Assembly (NCBI GenBank): GCA_029256325.1
Contig: JAQSYD010000080.1
Location: forward strand, 1 to 38,051
Length of the DNA: 38,051 bases
Direction: 5' to 3'
From: Clostridia bacterium
GTDB lineage: Bacteria > Bacillota > Clostridia > Lutisporales > Lutisporaceae
Shown: positions 31,174 through 38,051 of the stretch, piece by piece
Numbering within the stretch: the stretch's first letter is position 1
Layout of the letters: every line of letters begins with the position of its first letter
Program-made: the position numbers and the translations under genes
Notes under the pieces: model-generated
Database searches by the model: none
The model's input: the letters and a program-made list of their open reading frames with translations, nothing else
Told to the model about the DNA's origin: nothing

Positions 31174-32457
31174 ATGCACGAAGCTTTTATGAAAGCAATT
31201 GAAGCAAAAATGGAGGCAGCCGGCCTTTTACCCATCAAGAAACAGGCGGAATTAAGCACAAGAATCTTAAAAGAAAGGCTTGAAGCAGTGCTTCCATGGG
31301 CAATGGAAAAGTCAGGCATAGATTTCTGGATAGTAGCATCCAGAGAGGGCTGCAAAGATCCTATGCTGAAAACACTGTATCCATGGGATATGTATGATGC
31401 GAGACGTATTGGAGTACTTGCCTTCCACTATAATAAAGAAAATGGTGTTGTCCGCAAAATGGTCATAGGTCCATACTCCCCTGAGATGGAAAGCATCTAT
31501 GAAAGAGTACAGGAGCCAGATGAAAGCATCTGGGAAGCCGTCGGAAGAATTGTCAAGGAGTGCAATCCTTCCAAAATAGCTATTGACAGAAATGATATCA
31601 ACGGCTTTTGCGATGGCCTTTCCTCTACACTGTATGAACATCTAAAGGATGCTCTTGGAGAAAATGCAGCAAAGCTCTACGATGGTGAGCCTCTAACGGT
31701 ACGTTGGCTCCAGAGAAATTCACCTCTGGAAATAGAAGTAATGAAGACACTTGCTAACATAACACATGATATTATTAACTACTCTTTCTCCAAGCAGTTC
31801 ATTAGAGTAGGCGAAACCACTACAACCGATATTGAGTGGTTCATGCGTGATGTTATCAACCGCCTTGGATACAGCTATTGGTTCGGGCCGGATATTGATC
31901 TACAGCGTAAGGGAGGCAATGTTTCGAGAATGTTCAACGAAGTTATCCTTACGGGAGACCTTATTCATTGTGATGTAGGTATAAACGGTGTTTATGTACA
32001 GCTGCACACAGATATGCAGTGGGTTGCATACATACTCAAGGACGGCGAAAAAGAAGCTCCCAAGGAGTTCACGGACCTTCTTGCCAAAGGAAACAGACTT
32101 CAGGATATAGTCATGGGAAATATAAGAGTTTGCGCCACCGGCAATGACGCGTTCCTGAATTCTATCAATGCTGCTAAATCTGAGGGTCTTAAGCCAATGG
32201 TCTATACCCATCCGTTGGGTACGTTCGGTCACGGCGCTGGTCCCAGCATAGGTCTGTACGGTAACCAGGCATATATTTCCGGTGCGGGAGAACGAACCAT
32301 TGAAGATAAGACTTGCTATGCGTTGGAGCTTAATGTGTCCGAGAATATCAAGCTTTGGGACAACCAACTTGTATTTATGTATATTGAGGAAGATATTTGC
32401 AAGGATGGCACAGTTGATTTTCTTGACGGCAGGCAGGAAAAGCTGATGCTTATATAG
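31174..32457 (+). CDS. Diverged M24-family (creatinase/prolidase-like) peptidase
   Basis: 427 residues with AGAAGGAGTG before the ATG. The N-terminal domain (about 30-180) is creatinase-like. The catalytic domain keeps candidate metal ligands: two Asp in HCDVGINGVYVQLHTDMQW, His in GTFGHGAGPSIG, Glu in CYALELNVSE and Glu in MYIEEDI. The blocks differ clearly from classical Xaa-Pro peptidases; the usual GHGIGxxxHE here is GHGAGPSIGLYG. Its substrate may therefore not be a Xaa-Pro bond. It lies 17 bases behind the other M24 gene. Confidence 0.8.
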   Translation: MHEAFMKAIEAKMEAAGLLPIKKQAELSTRILKERLEAVLPWAMEKSGIDFWIVASREGCKDPMLKTLYPWDMYDARRIGVLAFHYNKENGVVRKMVIGPYSPEMESIYERVQEPDESIWEAVGRIVKECNPSKIAIDRNDINGFCDGLSSTLYEHLKDALGENAAKLYDGEPLTVRWLQRNSPLEIEVMKTLANITHDIINYSFSKQFIRVGETTTTDIEWFMRDVINRLGYSYWFGPDIDLQRKGGNVSRMFNEVILTGDLIHCDVGINGVYVQLHTDMQWVAYILKDGEKEAPKEFTDLLAKGNRLQDIVMGNIRVCATGNDAFLNSINAAKSEGLKPMVYTHPLGTFGHGAGPSIGLYGNQAYISGAGERTIEDKTCYALELNVSENIKLWDNQLVFMYIEEDICKDGTVDFLDGRQEKLMLI

Positions 32458-32532
32458 TCGCTATTAGTATAAATTTATGAAACCACATATTAAGGCATAA
32501 CGCTTTAAAATAAAAAGAAAAGGATGTTAATT

Positions 32533-32907
32533 ATGGAAAATATAAAAACAAATAATGCGCCGGCAGCTATAGGCCCATATTCTCAAGGAGTTGCTATTGA
32601 AAACTTGGTGTTTGTATCAGGACAGCTTCCGATTGATCCTGCAACAGGAAGTTTTGTAAACGGAGACGTCAAAGATTTAACCCGTCAGTGCATCAGAAAT
32701 GTCAGTGCGATTCTCGAAGCTGCAGGAACAGGACTTAATAATGTTATCAAGACAACTATTTTTGTAGCTGATTTGTCTAACTTTACTGCAATAAATGAGG
32801 CTTACGCAGAATTCTTCGGTGAATCTGTTCCAGCACGTTCATGCGTACAGGTAGCTGCAATTCCTAAGGGTGCCGCAATTGAAATTGAGGCAATAGCTAA
32901 AATCTAA
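32533..32907 (+). CDS. ridA: RidA family enamine/imine deaminase
   Basis: 124 residues from the ATG at 32533 (AAAAGG upstream), the normal RidA length; an ATG at 32524 sits in the ribosome site. Family blocks are present: AAIGPYSQGV, VFVSGQLPIDPATG, IKTTIFVADLSNF, and Arg102 in VPARSCVQVAAIPKGA, equivalent to the essential Arg of RidA. It hydrolyses reactive 2-aminoacrylate-type intermediates made by PLP enzymes. Being in the operon with an aminotransferase fits this. It is the last gene of the operon, with a hairpin behind it. Confidence 0.92.
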   Translation: MENIKTNNAPAAIGPYSQGVAIENLVFVSGQLPIDPATGSFVNGDVKDLTRQCIRNVSAILEAAGTGLNNVIKTTIFVADLSNFTAINEAYAEFFGESVPARSCVQVAAIPKGAAIEIEAIAKI

Positions 32908-32921
32908 GTGCCAGGCATTGG

Positions 32922-32952
32922 GAGACAAGGGTGCACTACAATCCCTTGTCTC
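32922..32952 (+). terminator. Hairpin at the end of the peptide operon
   Basis: GAGACAAGGG pairs perfectly with CCCTTGTCTC across 11 bases. The tail is TATAAAATA and not a T run, so termination may be weak. Confidence 0.6.
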
Positions 32953-33003
32953 TATAAAATATAAACAGGGAACCAGTAAAGATGAGCTAGGGTAGAATTG
33001 TAG

Positions 33004-33225
33004 AAAACGTTCAATGAAAATCCAAACCTACCGCAAGGTAAATGGTTAGCAAATTTGAATATCAATGAGGATACTAAGAGCGTTGAATTTAAACAGTTTA
33101 AATGGGTTAACCAACCTTCAGGATGGCACATGGTTGACTTTGTGGGAGTTTTTAATGAGACATATATAGAAGGTAAGGTTATGCATAATGGGCAGCAGAT
33201 TGGAGAGTTTAAAGTAGAAAAATAG
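33004..33225 (+). pseudogene. Remnant of an unidentified gene (73 codons, no start)
   Basis: An open frame begins after a TAG at 33001 and ends at TAG 33223-33225 without an ATG near its start. It reads like real protein (LPQGKWLANLNINEDTKSVE, then WVNQPSGWHMVDFVGVF and MHNGQQIGEFKVEK at the end). I do not recognise the family. It looks like the C-terminal piece of a gene cut off when the island boundary formed. Confidence 0.4.
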
Positions 33226-33302
33226 ATCCATTACCGAGCATAGAAGTTTATGTGAATGCACAGTCATAGAAACTTTGTCTGTAAGCTGGAAATAATAAGA
33301 GC

Positions 33303-33319
33303 GGGGACTAGTTGGGGAC
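33303..33319 (+). repeat. Paired GGGGAC half-sites near the island's right end
   Basis: GGGGACTAGTTGGGGAC holds two GGGGAC units 11 bases apart, about 120 bases before attachment copy 2. The layout copies that of the integrase arm sites of the left element, but the sequence is different. The rest of 33226-33437 shows nothing else. Confidence 0.35.
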
Positions 33320-33437
33320 CAATGCTTAAAATAGTACCCAAATTTCATTTTGCATTGTCATGGGCGTGACTAAAGAAATATAGCGATATCAAGGTTCGTC
33401 AAAAATCTCTCCATTTACCATAAGTCTCGTATGGGAA

Positions 33438-33488
33438 TCCTAAACCGTGTGCCACAGGTTCGACTCCTTTTAGGTGCACCATATTGAA
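33438..33488 (+). repeat. Attachment repeat: tRNA-Arg(CCU) 3' half, copy 2
   Basis: This copy is identical to 20118-20168 except for one base (CCTTT for CCTGT at 33469), which breaks the T-arm stem. It is therefore a non-functional tRNA relic. It is followed by its own terminator. Confidence 0.85.
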
Positions 33489-33494
33489 CAAGCT

Positions 33495-33527
33495 GTCCCG
33501 GTATCTCAATGATATTGGGGCTTTTTT
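33495..33527 (+). terminator. Terminator behind attachment copy 2
   Basis: GTCCCGGTATC pairs with GATATTGGGGC (with G-U pairs), followed by TTTTTT. It is analogous to the terminator behind copy 1 but diverged from it. Confidence 0.8.
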
Positions 33528-33629
33528 ATTTTAGCTTATGAGCTGATTTCTTGACAGCATGGATAAAAAAATATACAAAGTGAGGAAGTTATTCCATTGT
33601 ATGGACTTTGATTTATAACCAAGCTATAA

Positions 33630-34289
33630 TTGTTTGCAATATCAACCAATCAATCATTAGAACAAGCAAGTCAATGGTGGTCTATAATATGTACTGTTAG
33701 TAATATCATTACGATTGCATTGTTATTAGTGATTTGCAAAAGTGAGGGCATTACATATAAGAAATTAATTGACTATCAAAAGGGTCAAGGCAATCTGAAG
33801 TATACTATGATGATTATTGTGCTAATGCTTTTATTGGGCATGGGTGGAATGTATGGATTTGGATTTATGATTTATGGTTATGTGCCTATAACAATGGTAC
33901 AGCCGATTCCTATTTGGCTTGCTGCAATAAACGCTGTTCTTTTGCCACTAACCATAGTATTTGCTGAACTGCCTTTATATTTTGGATATGCATTAAATAG
34001 AATTGAAAAGATTACAGGCAATAAAACAATAGCAATTGTTTATCCAATGTTTTTCTATGCGTTGCAGCATAGTTTCATCCCTCTGCTATACGATTGGAAA
34101 CACATTTTATTTAGATTCTTGGCATTCTTGCCTTTGATGCTCATATTAGGAGTTATATATTATAAAAATAGAAAATTGGAGCCGTTGATGATAGGCCATG
34201 CTATCTTAGATTTAGCAACTGGTGCCCAAATTTTAGTGACTTCCATATCTCCCGCACTTTTTGAGATGATGAAGACTATAAGCAAGTAA
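33630..34289 (+). CDS. CPBP-like intramembrane protease homologue, 5' end doubtful
   Basis: 219 residues from a TTG that directly follows an in-frame stop and has no ribosome site, so the true N-terminus may be missing or lie in another frame. About six hydrophobic segments are seen. CPBP (Abi) motifs are partly kept: AELPLYFGYAL (one Glu where the family has EExxxR), YALQHSFIP (FxxxH-like) and IGHAILDLA (final HxxxD). The absent second Glu and Arg in motif 1 make protease activity uncertain. A possible promoter (TTGACA 33551-33556, 17 bases, TACAAA) precedes it. Confidence 0.6.
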   Translation: MFAISTNQSLEQASQWWSIICTVSNIITIALLLVICKSEGITYKKLIDYQKGQGNLKYTMMIIVLMLLLGMGGMYGFGFMIYGYVPITMVQPIPIWLAAINAVLLPLTIVFAELPLYFGYALNRIEKITGNKTIAIVYPMFFYALQHSFIPLLYDWKHILFRFLAFLPLMLILGVIYYKNRKLEPLMIGHAILDLATGAQILVTSISPALFEMMKTISK

Positions 34290-34300
34290 TATATCAAAAA

Positions 34301-34349
34301 ATTAAACGGCCAACATCTCCAATTAATAGTGGGATGCTGGCCGTTTAAT
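34301..34349. terminator. Strong bidirectional hairpin
   Basis: ATTAAACGGCCA and TGGCCGTTTAAT form a perfect 12-bp inverted repeat, extended by ACATC/GGATG. On the minus strand it is followed by a T-rich stretch (TTTTTTGATAT), so it best serves the small minus-strand gene at 34357-34479, and also the CPBP-like gene. Confidence 0.75.
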
Positions 34350-34356
34350 AATGTCG

Positions 34357-34479
34357 CTATCTTTCATTTTGCTTTGTGTCCTTTTCGTCTTTTTTATTTT
34401 TATTTGTATCTTTTTCGTCTTGTTTCTTGTCTTCCTTTTCAAATAAATGATTAACTACACTTACGAATGGCATACACAT
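34357..34479 (-). CDS. Small highly charged protein (40 residues)
   Basis: AAAGGAGGTGAA immediately precedes the ATG, one of the best ribosome sites in the window. The protein has a short hydrophobic start (MCMPFVSVVNHLFEKE), then a Lys/Asp-rich tail in which DEKDT occurs twice. A terminator follows 8 bases after the stop. I do not recognise a family. The strong translation signal and clean transcription unit make a real small gene likely. From 34480 to 34853 nothing else is seen beyond AT-rich promoter-like DNA. Confidence 0.65.
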   Translation of the reverse strand: MCMPFVSVVNHLFEKEDKKQDEKDTNKNKKDEKDTKQNER

Positions 34480-34853
34480 TTCACCTCCTTTTATAGTGTA
34501 TTTTGTATATCATATAACAAAATACTGATTATGTAAATAAAAATTTTAGAAAATTCATTATATTTCGCAAATAGTGAAATGCAGGTCTGTTTTCTGTTAG
34601 ATGAAGTATATTGAAAGTATATTCGGAATACTTGAATAGTATTGCGTTTATTTTATGTTTTTTACCAAATGTTTGATAAATGGATAAAAGCAATATATAC
34701 GCTTATCTCATTGGTTGTACTTATTTTCTATTGAAGCTATAATTTTAATATCTTATAAATTCTTAAACATGAATAATAAGTTGATCCGTAATACGAACAA
34801 CCAACAAATCAGTAGAGCTGCATGAAAAAAATATTTGATAGGAGGGTGAATTT

Positions 34854-35063
34854 ATGGAGATTGATATTATACTACAGAAACTTGCAAAACCGGCACAAAG
34901 AGCTATTCAAAATGCTGGTATAACAACTATTGAACAAATATCTGAATATAGTGAGAAGGAATTTCTTGAGTTGCACGGAATAGGAAAAAATGCAATGAGT
35001 ATCATCAAGTTAGCTTTGGATGAGAATGGATTATCCTTTTCCGATAAAGATAATAAGAAATAG
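34854..35063 (+). CDS. Helix-hairpin-helix protein like the RNA polymerase alpha C-terminal domain
   Basis: 69 residues with AGGAGGGTG before the ATG. The sequence LAKPAQRAIQNAGITTIEQI followed by LHGIGKNAMSIIKLALDENG mirrors the alpha-CTD/HhH fold, including the GIGKNA hairpin that contacts DNA backbone in this fold. It is too short to be RpoA. A small nucleic-acid-binding protein is likely; its partner is unknown. It stands alone between two small minus-strand genes. Confidence 0.75.
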   Translation: MEIDIILQKLAKPAQRAIQNAGITTIEQISEYSEKEFLELHGIGKNAMSIIKLALDENGLSFSDKDNKK

Positions 35064-35160
35064 AAAAATGGCAGAAAGAATGAGAGGCAGTGAATGCTAT
35101 TATCACAGCCTTCGTAGCTTCAAGCAATCTGAACAAATGGGATAAGGGCTAGGTATAAGC

Positions 35161-35271
35161 CTATTTCTTCTTTTTACTTAAAAATTTGTACATGGTACGG
35201 ATATAACCAATAAAAACAATGAGTACGATGATACTAAACGCTAAAGGATACTGATTAATAATTTCCTGCAT
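35161..35271 (-). CDS. Small single-pass membrane protein (36 residues)
   Basis: AAGAAAGGTGATAAAT precedes the ATG. The protein is a short polar start (MQEIINQYP), one hydrophobic helix (LAFSIIVLIVFIGYI) and a basic end (KFLSKKKK), which by the positive-inside rule places the C-terminus inside. No family is recognised. The rest of 35064-35505 shows no other gene. Confidence 0.6.
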   Translation of the reverse strand: MQEIINQYPLAFSIIVLIVFIGYIRTMYKFLSKKKK

Positions 35272-35505
35272 ATTTATCACCTTTCTTAAAAGAGCAGCAT
35301 TGTGGCATCCTTTTGTGTAAAATAAATGTTCTCAAAAATAAGTATATCAGAATTATACCGTATGGGGAAACGAGGTTATCCTTTTCAGATTTAGGTTATA
35401 GATAAGGAATATATCACCTATGATAATATCAGTTAAAATATAGTGTCATATTGTAATGAAAAAACTAATATGGTAATATAAGGATACTTAGAGGGGTGAT
35501 ATAAA

Positions 35506-36252
35506 ATGTGGACGCGCGAATTAATAAAAACAAGGGCAAAGGAAGTACTTAAACTTACCTATTGGAAGGCATTTGTTATTAGTTTGGTCTTAGTGCTTGT
35601 AGGTGGAGATAGTGGTATAGGTACATCCGGCAGTAATATCAGGGGTAGTAGATCACATCAAATGAGGGGCTTTATTGGTCAGCCCGGTTATGATTATGAA
35701 CCCTATTTTAATGTGACATTATTTATAATTATTATTATAACCGCAGTTTTACTGTTTAGAATTCTGGTTGGATATGCCCTTGAGGTTGGTGGAAGACGTT
35801 TCTTTAAGCAAGCGGCTCAAACGGATGTGAATATGGGCTATTTGGGATCTGCCTTTAAAAGAGAAAGTTATACTGCTGTTACGTTGACAATGCTGTATAA
35901 GGGAGTACTGATTTTTCTATGGTCCTTGCTTCTGATTATACCTGGGGTAATAAAAAGCTATGCATACAGCATGGTACCCTATATTCTGGCTGACAATCCG
36001 AATATAGGCTATAGTCGTGCTATACAGCTGAGCAATCAAATGACAGATGGCCACAAGTTTGATATGTGGGTTCTGGATCTATCCTTTATAGGATGGTATC
36101 TGCTGGGTATGCTGCTGTTCTACGTAGGCGTATTATTTGTAAAACCCTATGAAAATGCAACTAAAGCAGAGCTTTACTTGATTCTACGTCAAAACGCACT
36201 TGATAATGCTTATTGCACATGGGATGAATTATTGATGGAAAACCCAATATAA
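35506..36252 (+). CDS. DUF975 family membrane protein
   Basis: 248 residues with AGAGGGGTG before the ATG. About five hydrophobic helices; the start RELIKTRAKEVLKLTYWKAF and the late block SNQMTDGHKFDMWVLDLSFI are DUF975 signatures. A Gly/Ser/Arg-rich loop (about residues 34-60) interrupts the first two helices. The family is an integral membrane protein of unknown role, common in Firmicutes. It has its own terminator. Confidence 0.85.
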   Translation: MWTRELIKTRAKEVLKLTYWKAFVISLVLVLVGGDSGIGTSGSNIRGSRSHQMRGFIGQPGYDYEPYFNVTLFIIIIITAVLLFRILVGYALEVGGRRFFKQAAQTDVNMGYLGSAFKRESYTAVTLTMLYKGVLIFLWSLLLIIPGVIKSYAYSMVPYILADNPNIGYSRAIQLSNQMTDGHKFDMWVLDLSFIGWYLLGMLLFYVGVLFVKPYENATKAELYLILRQNALDNAYCTWDELLMENPI

Positions 36253-36260
36253 GACAAACA

Positions 36261-36297
36261 AAGCTGTCTGCGCTATAATGTAGGCAGCTTTTATTAT
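36261..36297 (+). terminator. Terminator after the DUF975 gene
   Basis: AAGCTGTCT pairs with AGGCAGCTT (one G-U), followed by TTATTATT. Confidence 0.75.
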
Positions 36298-36383
36298 TGT
36301 AATTGCCTCATTGATGATTTTAGGAAACATAATTGCATGAGTTTACGTCAAAGAAGTGCAATCTAAAATTAGAGGTGAAATAA

Positions 36384-36758
36384 ATGAAAAAAGCATTAAT
36401 TATTACAGTTGTATTAGCAATTACAACAACATTATTTACAGCTTGCACGCAGCCTGCAGTTCAACCAGATCCAGTTCCACCGCAAGAAAATGTAACCACT
36501 GAACCGGGAAGTCAACCAAGCGGCAATTCATCTGCTAAACTTGCAGCAGAAGCAAAGGATGCACAGGGAAAACTGAATGGTTGGATTGATAATAACTCTG
36601 TTGAGATCGAGATAACACCATCAGATACACTTGCTTTTAGAGTTACTGATGTACTGGACCAATTAGAGGGAATAAAGGACGGAGATATGGTTAAGTTCTC
36701 CTACAAGGCAAATGATCAAGGTCAAATGATTATAACAAAAATAGAAAAGCTGCAGTAA
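36384..36758 (+). CDS. Small secreted lipoprotein
   Basis: 124 residues with AGAGGTG before the ATG. It has a lipoprotein signal (KKALIITVVLAITTTLFTA, then Cys21). A Pro/Gln/Ser-rich tether follows (about 22-50), then a ~70-residue beta-rich domain (VEIEITPSDTLAFRVTD, DMVKFSYKANDQGQMIITKI). It is anchored on the outer face of the membrane. No domain name is recognised. A terminator follows directly. Confidence 0.8.
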   Translation: MKKALIITVVLAITTTLFTACTQPAVQPDPVPPQENVTTEPGSQPSGNSSAKLAAEAKDAQGKLNGWIDNNSVEIEITPSDTLAFRVTDVLDQLEGIKDGDMVKFSYKANDQGQMIITKIEKLQ

Positions 36759-36767
36759 ATGCAAATG

Positions 36768-36797
36768 AGGCACTATAATTCATAGTGCCTTTTTTAT
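36768..36797 (+). terminator. Terminator after the lipoprotein gene
   Basis: AGGCACTAT pairs with ATAGTGCCT, followed by TTTTTATT. Confidence 0.9.
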
Positions 36798-36928
36798 TCA
36801 ACTGCCCATGCCAGAATTTCCTTATTTTATTCGGGAAAGGCACATGGGCGTCAAATGCGGTCCCAGCCACCTTTGTTCTTGGAATAAAATAGTGAGGCCT
36901 TGGCAATATAATAAGGGGAGGTAGTGTT

Positions 36929-37330
36929 ATGTATCAAATATTAATGATTTCCTCTTTGTATATTGTTTTTAAGCTTTGTGATTGGATCATAGATGAAGTC
37001 CGGGAATGGAAGGTAAAAAGAAACATTCTCAGCAATCCCATACTACGATATGAGTACTATAAAGGTAGCTATACGATCAGGAAAATGAAGAAGTTAAAGC
37101 GAATGCCTTATAATCAGTATTTGAAAACTTACCATTGGGAGCTGGCACGCAGTGCGGTTTTAAAGAGAGATGAGAATCAATGTGCTGATTGTGGCAAGTC
37201 AAAAGACGAATCCCTTGAAGTCCATCATGTTACATACATAAGAAGAGGCAAAGAAAATTTAGAGGATTTAATGACGCTGTGCAAGGATTGTCATCAAGAA
37301 AGACACTTTATATCGACAGCGTTTGAATAA
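36929..37330 (+). CDS. HNH endonuclease-domain protein with N-terminal hydrophobic helix
   Basis: 133 residues with AGGGGAGGTAG before the ATG. The C-terminal half is a complete HNH unit: CADCGKSKDESLEVHHVTYI, then NLEDLMTLCKDCHQERH, giving two CxxC zinc pairs and the catalytic His-His, Asn and His. The first ~20 residues are a hydrophobic helix followed by a basic helix (REWKVKRN), so it may sit at the membrane. HNH proteins of this size range from DNA-repair or homing-type nucleases to uncharacterised ones. No neighbour suggests a role. Confidence 0.8.
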   Translation: MYQILMISSLYIVFKLCDWIIDEVREWKVKRNILSNPILRYEYYKGSYTIRKMKKLKRMPYNQYLKTYHWELARSAVLKRDENQCADCGKSKDESLEVHHVTYIRRGKENLEDLMTLCKDCHQERHFISTAFE

Positions 37331-37333
37331 GGT

Positions 37334-37375
37334 AAAAAAACAAGTGTATGATTTGGAAAATCATACACTTGTTTT
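37334..37375. terminator. Bidirectional terminator between converging genes
   Basis: ACAAGTGTATGATTT pairs with AAATCATACACTTGT over a 3-base loop, with A and T runs outside. Confidence 0.9.
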
Positions 37376-37378
37376 CTA

Positions 37379-38051
37379 TTATAAGCTTTCTCTCTTTCTG
37401 TAGTACACAAGCATTACAACCAGTTTGAAATAGGTTGCCACCGCCCCGGCGATGAACCATCCAGCCAATACTGCAGCTAGAACACCAAATAGCACGATGG
37501 AATACTTGCTTATCAGGATAGAAGCTAAAAGTATCACAAATAATCCTTTAAAGTATTTTGCACCTAATTTGATGCTTTTACCAATGGCTTTAAGAGGCGA
37601 GTAACCATCTATAACGATGATTGTCACCCAAGTGCCAAGATAAATGGATACAAAAACACTTAGGAATAACATTCCCCAGCCAGCTGTCAGCGTACCTGCT
37701 ATTACTGCATAAACAATATACAGGAATGCAGTCAGCGGCAGCGTGATTATGATTAAAAGGTGGATAAACAGCTTGCCAAGCAGCACTTTAAAGAAATAGC
37801 TTTTCACACCCTCTGTGAAGTCCTTGAACCTTGGCTTTTGATCGTTTAAAGCAGTCTTGAACATGTTGATACTGCCTACATCCAATATGCTAAAGCCCAC
37901 TAAAATCAATAGGTAAATAATTATTCCATTGGTTAATACAGTAGGAAGCAGCTCTAAAATCGCGGAGGGATCATCAATCATGTATTCAAATACATATTGA
38001 TTCTTAAATATCCCTGCTATGAAGCTAATAAAGATATAGCCGAATATTGCT
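37379..38051 (-). CDS. Partial integral membrane protein (start outside the window)
   Basis: The reading frame is open to the right edge (IFGYIFISFIAGIFKNQYVF precedes the internal Met at 37981), so the start lies beyond 38051. At least 223 residues are seen, with five or six hydrophobic helices, two of them Gly/Ala-rich near the C-terminus, and a basic end (YYRKRESL). The layout resembles multi-helix DUF975/DUF4013-type or stator-like membrane proteins, but no signature motif is clear. Function is unknown. Confidence 0.6.
   Translation of the reverse strand, partial: AIFGYIFISFIAGIFKNQYVFEYMIDDPSAILELLPTVLTNGIIIYLLILVGFSILDVGSINMFKTALNDQKPRFKDFTEGVKSYFFKVLLGKLFIHLLIIITLPLTAFLYIVYAVIAGTLTAGWGMLFLSVFVSIYLGTWVTIIVIDGYSPLKAIGKSIKLGAKYFKGLFVILLASILISKYSIVLFGVLAAVLAGWFIAGAVATYFKLVVMLVYYRKRESL

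Larger units (their letters stand above)
20118..33488. mobile_element. 13.3-kb peptide-utilisation island between tRNA-Arg fragment repeats
   Basis: Both ends carry the same 51-bp tRNA-Arg(CCU) 3' fragment in direct orientation, each followed by its own terminator. The interior is a single metabolic unit (damaged codY and a nine-gene peptide operon) with no integrase, transposase or phage gene. Its base composition looks more GC-rich than both sides. It may be an old genomic island that lost its integrase, or DNA captured between two integration events. Confidence 0.6.

Noticed and set aside
34854-35063. A duplicate RNA polymerase alpha subunit
   Set aside because: Only a 69-residue HhH/alpha-CTD-like domain is present, with no N-terminal assembly domain.
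1-38051. CRISPR arrays and insertion sequences
   Set aside because: No regularly spaced direct repeats and no transposase-like protein were seen; the repeats present are attachment-related or protein-coding.

Overview
The window reads as the chromosome of a low-GC Firmicute of the class Clostridia. Evidence: AT-rich intergenic DNA, strong GGAGG-type ribosome binding sites with frequent TTG/GTG starts, a CD3324-family regulator, a CodY homologue, and an ECF sigma/anti-sigma pair. The species cannot be named from the sequence.

Layout. (1) 1-6975 is host backbone: the start of an rsgA-like GTPase gene and a CD3324-family regulator (minus strand), an AcuB-like CBS/ACT protein, a LiaF-like membrane protein with a repeat-rich surface domain, a HAD phosphatase, an ECF sigma factor with its zinc anti-sigma factor and a frameshifted B-box membrane protein, tRNA-Arg(ACG) and tRNA-Leu(UAG), and the azlCD amino-acid exporter. 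(2) About 7.2-20.2 kb is an integrated mobile element. It carries a tyrosine integrase, a DUF6076 protein, two excisionase-like HTH proteins, an SPP1-type initiator/helicase loader/helicase module, and a restriction-modification cargo of two phospholipase-D-fold nucleases converging on two DNA methyltransferases. No capsid, packaging or conjugation gene is visible, so it resembles a phage satellite or a small mobilisable island. (3) 20.1-33.5 kb is a second island, more GC-rich by eye, bounded at both ends by the same 51-bp piece of a tRNA-Arg(CCU) 3' half. It carries a CodY homologue with a damaged DNA-binding domain and, divergently, a peptide-scavenging operon: M28 peptidase, aminotransferase, a five-gene Opp/Dpp transporter, two M24 peptidases and RidA. 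It has no recombinase. (4) 33.5-38.05 kb is host-like again: a CPBP-like membrane protein, two small proteins not previously listed (40 and 36 residues), an HhH/alpha-CTD-like protein, DUF975, a lipoprotein, an HNH protein and a partial membrane protein.

How the genes work together. In the mobile element, integrase and excisionase control the integrated state, initiator-loader-helicase would replicate the excised form, and the restriction-modification genes are defensive or addictive cargo. The methyltransferase promoter carries a LexA-like box over its start site, which may couple modification to DNA damage. In the peptide island the transporter would import peptides, the three peptidases would cut them, the aminotransferase would take the released amino acids, and RidA would clear reactive imines. 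Two CodY-box-like repeats lie between the damaged codY and the operon.

The best candidates for something new are the paired BfiI/NgoFVII-like nucleases with paired methyltransferases, the LexA-like operator on that system, and the recombinase-less island with a broken CodY.
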